Shown here: one piece after another, positions 15,501 through 19,328 of the stretch
Layout: the number at the start of each line of letters is the position of its first letter
Numbering within the stretch: position 1 is the stretch's first letter
Assembly (NCBI GenBank): GCA_036272325.1
Contig: DATAYY010000060.1
Span: 1 to 19,328, forward strand
Length of the DNA: 19,328 nt
Direction of reading: 5' to 3'
Source: Schlegelella_A sp036272325
Lineage (GTDB): Bacteria > Pseudomonadota > Gammaproteobacteria > Burkholderiales > Burkholderiaceae_C
The notes under the pieces: generated by a model
Seen by the model: the letters and a program-made list of their open reading frames with translations, nothing else
The model's database searches: none
What the model was told of the DNA's origin: nothing
Program-made: the position numbers and the translations under genes

Positions 15501-15814
15501 CCGAGCCGCTCGACGCAGGCGGTCGCGTCGGCCTTGATTCGGGCCATCACCGCCTCGACGACCTCCGGGTCGAGCGCCTCGTTGAGCGCTGTGTAGCCCG
15601 AGAGGTCGGAAAACATCACCGTCGCGTGGCGCCGCTCGCCGTCGTCCGGGCTCGCGGCTCGTTCGGCTGCCTCGGTGCCGCACGCGCTGCAAAAGCGCTG
15701 CCCCTCGGCGAGCGTCGCGCCGCATTGGCGGCAGGCCTCCGCGAGTGCGCCGCCGCAGGCGCTGCAGAAGCGGGCGCCCGCAGGGTTGTCGGCTTGGCAG
15801 CGGGCGCAACGCAT
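12545..15814 (-). CDS. Zinc ribbon - class III nucleotidyl cyclase - STAND/AAA ATPase - helical repeat protein
   Basis: This is a 1089-residue signalling protein. Residues 3-45 contain four CxxC pairs (C3/C6, C17/C20, C28/C31, C42/C45), a double zinc ribbon. Residues about 60-240 form a class III cyclase domain, with metal-binding aspartates D70 (FSDLSGYT) and D114 (FVGDEIMALFG) and transition-state residues N190 and R194 (GDAVNTAARL). The purine-selecting Lys and Asp positions are Q110 and A183. An ATPase domain follows, with PLVGRGEEL at 253-261, Walker A GDPGVGKS at 284-291 and Walker B VVVEDIHWAD ending at 421. From about 640 to the end there are TPR-like alpha-helical repeats. No signal peptide, membrane segment or C-terminal DNA-binding domain is seen, so it is probably cytoplasmic. 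The ATG at 15814 places the first CxxC at residue 3; an in-frame ATG at 15934 would put the gene across the rpsL promoter. The ligand and product are unknown. Confidence 0.9.
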   Translation of the reverse strand: MRCARCQADNPAGARFCSACGGALAEACRQCGATLAEGQRFCSACGTEAAERAASPDDGERRHATVMFSDLSGYTALNEALDPEVVEAVMARIKADATACVERLGGTVNQFVGDEIMALFGVPLARRHDARSAVNAALELHRAVDEFVQTLPEGPARSLRMHTGINAGLVVVRRSDARAGDYALTGDAVNTAARLRGLAAPGEIVVSESTWRQVADAFDGEVGAAIEVKGKEQPLAAVRIRGPRAAPAAGGAPLVGRGEELREIRAVAEACFERKRSRVVVVRGDPGVGKSRLVAEFGSVAASLGFSCHFAAVLDFGSETGRDAVRSVARSVLGVAAAADDEMRRKAIACAVAERALAAEQRLFLHDLLDVAPPSDLRALAAAMNTAARERGSIDALCELIANAAAAAPLLVVVEDIHWADAWTLERLAALAVDATRQPLLLVMTTRFAGDPTAGAWRTQLHGAPLLGIDLAPLDREDALHLAELASSIAPKLVESCVERAEGNPLFLLQLLLDLGEATQASLPGSIQALVHTRMDRLAGHDKAALQAAAVLGQRFAVDALRHLVEAPAYDCRVLVEQFLVRADGSEFMFCHALIRDGAYASLLHARRRRLHARAGEWFAARELALAAEHFDRADDARAAPAYLSAGDALAAQFRFPAALALVERGIALATEQATRFALLMKRARLLVELGRAGEAIEACRTALATASSEGERASAMIATASAMRLNDRIAEGLAMLDDAEPLARAAGLELDLAGLHHLRGNLYFPLGREFECLRSHERSLEHARAAGSLEAEAAALGGIGDGYYLKGLMRSANQQFRASVKLAREHGLGRLEVANLPMIGWTDLHLAKIDEAVAVGREAIALAQTASQPRAEIMGRMLVHWVDGLVRNRLDEAERDSAACMELIASVGAKRFEAQLLAVMALIALRRGDRSTARARAKSALPICQQHGMGHIGPWLHGVFALIETDPAARRRWLDDGDRLLGLGCVSHNQVQLPELAIDALLEIGDWDGVERQCNHIRRYTAAEPLALCDFIVARGTALADFGRGERGDALRTTLVELQKRGVSAELNSLLPAIDSALERLAAAAAAP

Positions 15815-15837
15815 CTGCGCGGGAAGAAAAAGCGGCG

Positions 15838-15856
15838 GGGCCCAATCATCGGGCCC
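15838..15856. repeat. GGGCCC inverted repeat upstream of the cyclase gene
   Basis: GGGCCC at 15838-15843 and again at 15851-15856 are separated by AATCATC. Because each unit is self-complementary, the pair can form a 6-bp hairpin on either strand. It lies 24 bases upstream of the chosen cyclase start, inside the divergent region shared with the rpsL promoter. It could be a leader hairpin of the cyclase mRNA or an operator. I could not find a convincing promoter for the cyclase gene on the minus strand. Confidence 0.4.
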
Positions 15857-15880
15857 GGTCCGCTGACGGGCAAGGCCGGC

Positions 15881-15909
15881 TTGCGGAGGGCTCCTGCTCG
15901 GATTACAAT
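15881..15909 (+). promoter_or_regulatory. Sigma70-type promoter for the rpsL-rpsG-fusA-tuf operon
   Basis: A -35-like TTGCGG at 15881-15886 and a -10-like TACAAT at 15904-15909 are spaced by exactly 17 bases. The -10 matches the consensus at five of six positions. Transcription would start near 15916, giving a leader of about 100 bases before rpsL. The promoter lies 67 bases upstream of the cyclase start codon on the other strand, so the two genes diverge from a common region of about 200 bases. It explains how the str genes are expressed after the rpoC terminator and across an opposing gene. Confidence 0.65.
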
Positions 15910-16018
15910 CATTGGCTTTTCTCGCTCGGGCCAAGCCATGGCCGGGCGCGGGGCTTTCTGAGGGGTTCGGCCGCTGGTGGCGGCGCGTCTTCAGGGGGCT
16001 TCACCAACACGAGTTCTT

Positions 16019-16396
16019 ATGCCCACGATCAACCAGCTCGTTCGCCACGGCCGCGAGACCGAGACCGTCAAGTCGAAGTCGCCTGCGCTGCAGGGCGGCC
16101 CGCAGCGCCGCGGCGTCTGCACGCGCGTCTACACGACGACGCCGAAGAAGCCGAACTCGGCGCTTCGCAAGGTCGCCAAGGTGCGCCTGACGAACGGCTT
16201 CGAGATCATTTCGTACATCGGTGGCGAGGGCCACAACCTGCAGGAGCACAGCGTCGTGCTGGTGCGCGGCGGCCGGGTCAAGGACTTGCCGGGCGTGCGC
16301 TACCACATCGTGCGCGGCTCGCTCGACCTGCAAGGGGTGAAGGACCGCAAGCAATCGCGCTCCAAGTACGGAGCGAAGCGCCCGAAGAAGGCGTAA
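16019..16396 (+). CDS. rpsL: 30S ribosomal protein S12
   Basis: S12 lies at the decoding centre and controls accuracy. The 125-residue product (124 in E. coli) reads MPTINQLVRHGRE at the N-terminus, has TTTPKKPNSALRK in the first streptomycin-related loop and GGRVKDLPGVRYH in the second. K43 and K88 (numbering with Met) are the streptomycin-sensitive wild-type residues, and D89 is the residue that carries the methylthio modification in E. coli. The ATG at 16019 was chosen over the in-frame start at 15977 because it gives the conserved N-terminus. The Shine-Dalgarno is poor (GAG at 16011-16013). It is the first gene of the str operon in this window. Confidence 0.98.
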   Translation: MPTINQLVRHGRETETVKSKSPALQGGPQRRGVCTRVYTTTPKKPNSALRKVAKVRLTNGFEIISYIGGEGHNLQEHSVVLVRGGRVKDLPGVRYHIVRGSLDLQGVKDRKQSRSKYGAKRPKKA

Positions 16397-16519
16397 GCGC
16401 GGCCACTGGCCGCGCACAGGAGGCCGGGCGAAAGCCCGGTCGAGTAAGTGAAGGGTCTCGTGGCCCTTCGCGAAGCGGGGCCGCTGGCCCGCTTCAACTG
16501 AAATCGCCAAGGAACTGCA
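16397..16519 (+). promoter_or_regulatory. Four-hairpin rpsL-rpsG spacer, candidate S7 control region
   Basis: The 123-base spacer contains four consecutive stems. They are GCGCGGCC-ACT-GGCCGCGC at 16397-16415; CCGGGC-GAAA-GCCCGG at 16424-16439; GAAGGG (16450-16455) with CCCTTC (16464-16469); and an 11/10-base stem with one bulged G that pairs 16472-16482 with 16486-16495. The first and last share the core GGCC-R-CTGGCC. None has a T-run, so these are not terminators. In E. coli, S7 binds the rpsL-rpsG spacer and represses rpsG and downstream translation. The position is the same here, but the fold is not shown to be homologous. Confidence 0.6.
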
Positions 16520-16990
16520 ATGCCGCGTCGTCGCGAAGTCCCCAAGCGGGACATCCTCCCCGATCCCAAGTTCGGATCGGTCGATCTCTCCAAGTTCATG
16601 AACGTGATCATGGAGTCGGGCAAGAAGGCCGTCGCCGAGCGCATCATCTATGGCGCGCTCGACCAGGTCGAGAAAAAGTCCGGCAAGGATCCGCTCGAGA
16701 TCTTCATCGTCGCCTTGAACAACATCAAGCCGATGGTGGAAGTGAAGTCGCGCCGCGTCGGCGGCGCGAACTACCAGGTACCGGTCGAGGTGCGCCCGGT
16801 GCGCCGGGTTGCGCTGGCGATGCGCTGGCTGAAGGAATCGGCGAGGAAGCGCGGCGAGAAGTCGATGGCGCAGCGGCTCGCGAACGAGCTGCTCGAGGCG
16901 GTCGAGGGCCGCGGTGGCGCAATGAAGAAGCGCGACGAAGTGCACCGCATGGCCGAGGCCAACAAGGCCTTCTCGCACTTCCGCTTCTGA
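16520..16990 (+). CDS. rpsG: 30S ribosomal protein S7
   Basis: S7 nucleates assembly of the 30S head and lines the E-site exit. The 156-residue product begins MPRRREVPKRDILPDPKFGS and contains GGANYQVPVEVRPVRR. It ends EANKAFSHFRF, the usual short C-terminus (compare 156 or 179 residues in E. coli strains). An AAGGAAC Shine-Dalgarno at 16509-16515 precedes the ATG. It lies between the hairpin-rich spacer and fusA in the str operon, and S7 is the expected autoregulator of this operon. Confidence 0.98.
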   Translation: MPRRREVPKRDILPDPKFGSVDLSKFMNVIMESGKKAVAERIIYGALDQVEKKSGKDPLEIFIVALNNIKPMVEVKSRRVGGANYQVPVEVRPVRRVALAMRWLKESARKRGEKSMAQRLANELLEAVEGRGGAMKKRDEVHRMAEANKAFSHFRF

Positions 16991-17082
16991 GCCGAGCCTA
17001 GCGCAGTCATCCTCGCCCGCAGCCCGTCGGGCCGCCCACGAGGCGGCGGCTCGCCACGGGCGCGACGCACCCGGAGCTTTCC

Positions 17083-19185
17083 ATGTCCCGCAAGACCCCC
17101 ATCGAGCGCTACCGAAACATCGGTATCTCGGCCCACATCGACGCCGGCAAGACGACGACGACCGAGCGCATCCTCTATTACACCGGCGTCAACCACAAGA
17201 TCGGCGAAGTCCACGACGGCGCCGCGACGATGGACTGGATGGAACAGGAGCAGGAGCGCGGCATCACGATCACCTCGGCGGCGACGACCTGCTTCTGGAA
17301 GGGGATGGATCTCAAGTTCCCCGAGCATCGCATCAACATCATCGACACCCCGGGCCACGTCGACTTCACGATCGAGGTTGAGCGATCGATGCGCGTGCTC
17401 GACGGCGCGGTGATGGTCTACGACTCGGTCGGCGGCGTGCAGCCGCAGTCGGAGACGGTCTGGCGCCAGGCCAACAAGTACAAGGTGCCGCGTCTCGCGT
17501 TCGTCAACAAGATGGACCGCGTCGGCGCTGACTTCTTCCGCGTCCGCCAGATGATGATCGACCGCCTGAAGGCGAACCCGGTCGTGATCGTGTTCCCGAT
17601 CGGCGCCGAGGAGAACTTCAAGGGCGTCGTCGACCTCATCAAGATGAAGGCGATCTACTGGGACGATTCGACCCAGGGGATGAAGTTCACGTACGAGGAG
17701 ATTCCCGACAACCTCAAGGCCGACGCCCAAAAATGGCGCGAGCAGATGGTCGAGGCCGCCGCCGAGGCCAACGAAGAGGTGATGAACAAGTACCTCGAGT
17801 CGGGCGAGCTCTCCGAGGCCGAGATCATCGCCGGCATCCGCGCGCGCACGATCGCGGGCGAGATCCATCCGATGCTGTGCGGCAGCGCGTTCAAGAACAA
17901 GGGCGTGCAGCGCATGCTCGACGCGGTGATCGATTTCATGCCGTCGCCGGTCGACATCCCGCCGGTGCCCGGCACCGATGACGACGACAAGCCCGTGACC
18001 CGTCGCCGCGCCGACGACGAGAAGTTCTCGGCGCTGGCGTTCAAGCTGATGACCGACCCCTACGTCGGCCAGCTGACGTTCGTGCGCGTCTATTCCGGAA
18101 TCCTCAAGTCCGGCGACTCGGTGTTCAACCCGATTCGCGGCAAGAAGGAGCGCATCGGCCGGATCCTGCAGATGCACGCCAACCAGCGCGAGGAGATCAA
18201 GGAGATCCTGGCCGGCGACATCGCCGCCTGCGTCGGCCTGCGCGACGTGACGACCGGCGAGACGCTGTGCGACCCGGCGGCCATCATCACGCTCGAGAAG
18301 ATGGTCTTCCCCGAGCCTGTGATCTCGCAGGCGGTCGAGCCGAAGACCAAGGCCGACCAGGAGAAGATGGGCATCGCCCTCGGCCGCCTGGCTCAGGAAG
18401 ATCCGTCGTTTCGCGTCAAGACCGACGAGGAGAGCGGCCAGACCATCATCTCCGGAATGGGCGAGCTCCACCTCGAGATCATCGTCGACCGGATGAAGCG
18501 CGAGTTCGGCGTCGAAGCCAACGTCGGCAAGCCCCAGGTCGCGTACCGCGAGACGATCCGCAAGTCGGTGAGCGACGTCGAAGGCAAGTTCGTCCGCCAG
18601 TCGGGCGGCAAGGGCCAGTACGGCCACGTCGTTTTCAAGATCGAACCGCAGGAGCCGGGCAAGGGCTTCGAGTTCGTCGACGCGATCAAGGGCGGCGTCG
18701 TTCCGCGCGAGTTCATTCCCGCCGTCAAGAAGGGCGTCGAGGACTCGCTGCCGAACGGCGTGCTCGCGGGCTATCCGGTCGTCGACGTCAAGGTGACGCT
18801 CACGTTCGGCTCGTACCACGAGGTCGACTCGAACGAGAACGCGTTCAAGATGGCGGCGTCGTTCGGCTTCAAGGACGGCTGCCGCAAGGCCTCGCCGGTG
18901 ATCCTCGAGCCGATGATGGCGGTCGAGGTCGAGACGCCGGAGGACTTCGCGGGCAACGTGATGGGCGATCTGTCATCCAGGCGTGGCATGGTCCAGGGCA
19001 TGGACGACATCGCCGGCGGCGGCAAGATCATCAAGGCCGAGGTTCCGCTCTCGGAGATGTTCGGCTACTCGACGACGCTGCGTTCGATGAGCCAGGGCCG
19101 GGCGACGTACACGATGGAATTCAAGCACTACAGCGAGGCACCGAAGAACGTCGCCGACGCGATCATCAGCAGCAGGACGAAGTAG
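17083..19185 (+). CDS. fusA: Elongation factor G
   Basis: EF-G is the GTPase that drives translocation and, with RRF, ribosome recycling. The 700-residue product (704 in E. coli) carries the G1 motif AHIDAGKTTT at residues 17-26, G3 DTPGH at 88-92 and G4 NKMD at 142-145. It has complete domains II-V, including GGKGQYGHVVFKIEP and the C-terminal RGMVQGMDD and YSTTLRSMSQGRATY blocks. A CCGGAG Shine-Dalgarno precedes the ATG. It follows rpsG after 92 bases and precedes tuf by 49 bases, the standard str operon order. No feature marks it as the variant EF-G2 paralogue. Confidence 0.98.
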   Translation: MSRKTPIERYRNIGISAHIDAGKTTTTERILYYTGVNHKIGEVHDGAATMDWMEQEQERGITITSAATTCFWKGMDLKFPEHRINIIDTPGHVDFTIEVERSMRVLDGAVMVYDSVGGVQPQSETVWRQANKYKVPRLAFVNKMDRVGADFFRVRQMMIDRLKANPVVIVFPIGAEENFKGVVDLIKMKAIYWDDSTQGMKFTYEEIPDNLKADAQKWREQMVEAAAEANEEVMNKYLESGELSEAEIIAGIRARTIAGEIHPMLCGSAFKNKGVQRMLDAVIDFMPSPVDIPPVPGTDDDDKPVTRRRADDEKFSALAFKLMTDPYVGQLTFVRVYSGILKSGDSVFNPIRGKKERIGRILQMHANQREEIKEILAGDIAACVGLRDVTTGETLCDPAAIITLEKMVFPEPVISQAVEPKTKADQEKMGIALGRLAQEDPSFRVKTDEESGQTIISGMGELHLEIIVDRMKREFGVEANVGKPQVAYRETIRKSVSDVEGKFVRQSGGKGQYGHVVFKIEPQEPGKGFEFVDAIKGGVVPREFIPAVKKGVEDSLPNGVLAGYPVVDVKVTLTFGSYHEVDSNENAFKMAASFGFKDGCRKASPVILEPMMAVEVETPEDFAGNVMGDLSSRRGMVQGMDDIAGGGKIIKAEVPLSEMFGYSTTLRSMSQGRATYTMEFKHYSEAPKNVADAIISSRTK

Positions 19186-19234
19186 CGGGGGTCGCCAGCG
19201 ACCTCTTAAAGGGAAATTGGACGGAGTCTGAGCA

Positions 19235-19328
19235 ATGGCAAAGAGCAAATTCGAGCGCACCAAGCCGCACGTCAACGTGGGGACGATTGGGCACGTGGAT
19301 CATGGCAAGACGACGTTGACGGCGGCGC
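19235..19328 (+). CDS. tuf: Elongation factor Tu, 5' end (partial)
   Basis: The last 31 codons of the window encode MAKSKFERTKPHVNVGTIGH followed by VDHGKTTLTAA, the EF-Tu N-terminus with the P-loop GHVDHGKT. The gene runs off the window. GGAG at 19223-19226 is the Shine-Dalgarno. As the gene after fusA it is the tufA-type copy, and it is the second tuf in this window; the two copies probably recombine and stay nearly identical, as known in proteobacteria, but the visible parts do not overlap and cannot be compared here. Confidence 0.98.
   Translation, partial: MAKSKFERTKPHVNVGTIGHVDHGKTTLTAA

Noticed and set aside
12545..15814. Cyclase-ATPase gene as an antiphage defence system
   Set aside because: The STAND-type ATPase invites the idea, but there is no effector domain, no partner gene and no defence-island context. 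The architecture fits a general signalling protein better.
15176..15961. 261-codon plus-strand open frame across the cyclase 5' end and rpsL promoter
   Set aside because: It is antisense to the zinc ribbon and cyclase motifs, has no recognisable domain, and crosses the promoter region.
15938..15961. Seven-codon upstream ORF (MAGRGAF) in the rpsL leader
   Set aside because: No Shine-Dalgarno, no regulatory codon pattern, and such short frames arise easily by chance.
12485..15980. Mobile element or genomic island boundaries around the cyclase gene
   Set aside because: No integrase, transposase, terminal inverted repeats, target duplication or composition shift could be seen.
16771..18819. 682-codon open frame antisense to fusA and rpsG
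   Set aside because: Shadow of the well-supported fusA and rpsG genes; it spans two real genes and their spacer.

Overview
This window is a ribosomal-protein and RNA-polymerase superlocus from a high-GC Gram-negative bacterium. The plus-strand order is tuf (3' end), tRNA-Trp, secE, nusG, rplK, rplA, rplJ, rplL, rpoB, rpoC, then rpsL, rpsG, fusA and tuf (5' end). rpoBC lying close upstream of rpsL-rpsG-fusA-tuf, together with a tRNA-Trp between tuf and secE, fits a betaproteobacterium (Burkholderiales-like). The protein sequences agree with this. Genus cannot be decided from the window alone.

Layout. Positions 1-3748 carry the end of one tuf copy, tRNA-Trp, the secE-nusG pair and the four ribosomal stalk and L1-region genes. 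A 265-base structured leader precedes rplJ, which starts with TTG behind a strong Shine-Dalgarno. Positions 3749-4059 are a 311-base, hairpin-rich spacer that includes a terminator-like stem and a potential G-quadruplex. rpoB and rpoC fill 4060-12484 and end in a strong intrinsic terminator. Positions 12545-15814, on the minus strand, hold the only non-housekeeping gene: a 1089-residue protein with a double zinc ribbon, a class III nucleotidyl cyclase domain, a STAND/AAA-type ATPase and a helical-repeat tail. It is convergent with rpoC and divergent from rpsL. A good sigma70-type promoter at 15881-15909 restarts transcription for rpsL-rpsG-fusA-tuf (16019 to the end). The rpsL-rpsG spacer contains four consecutive hairpins, at the place where S7 regulates the str operon in E. 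coli.

How they work together. NusG and the two large RNA polymerase subunits transcribe. L11, L1, L10, L7/L12, S12, S7, EF-G and EF-Tu form the factor-binding and decoding parts of the ribosome, and SecE is part of the SecYEG translocon. Control is probably by attenuation and translational feedback at the structured leaders. The cyclase-ATPase is the unexpected element. Its cyclase domain keeps the metal-binding and transition-state residues but lacks the usual Lys/Asp purine-selecting pair. It is the best candidate for something undescribed here, although its domain architecture belongs to a known broad class of signalling proteins.
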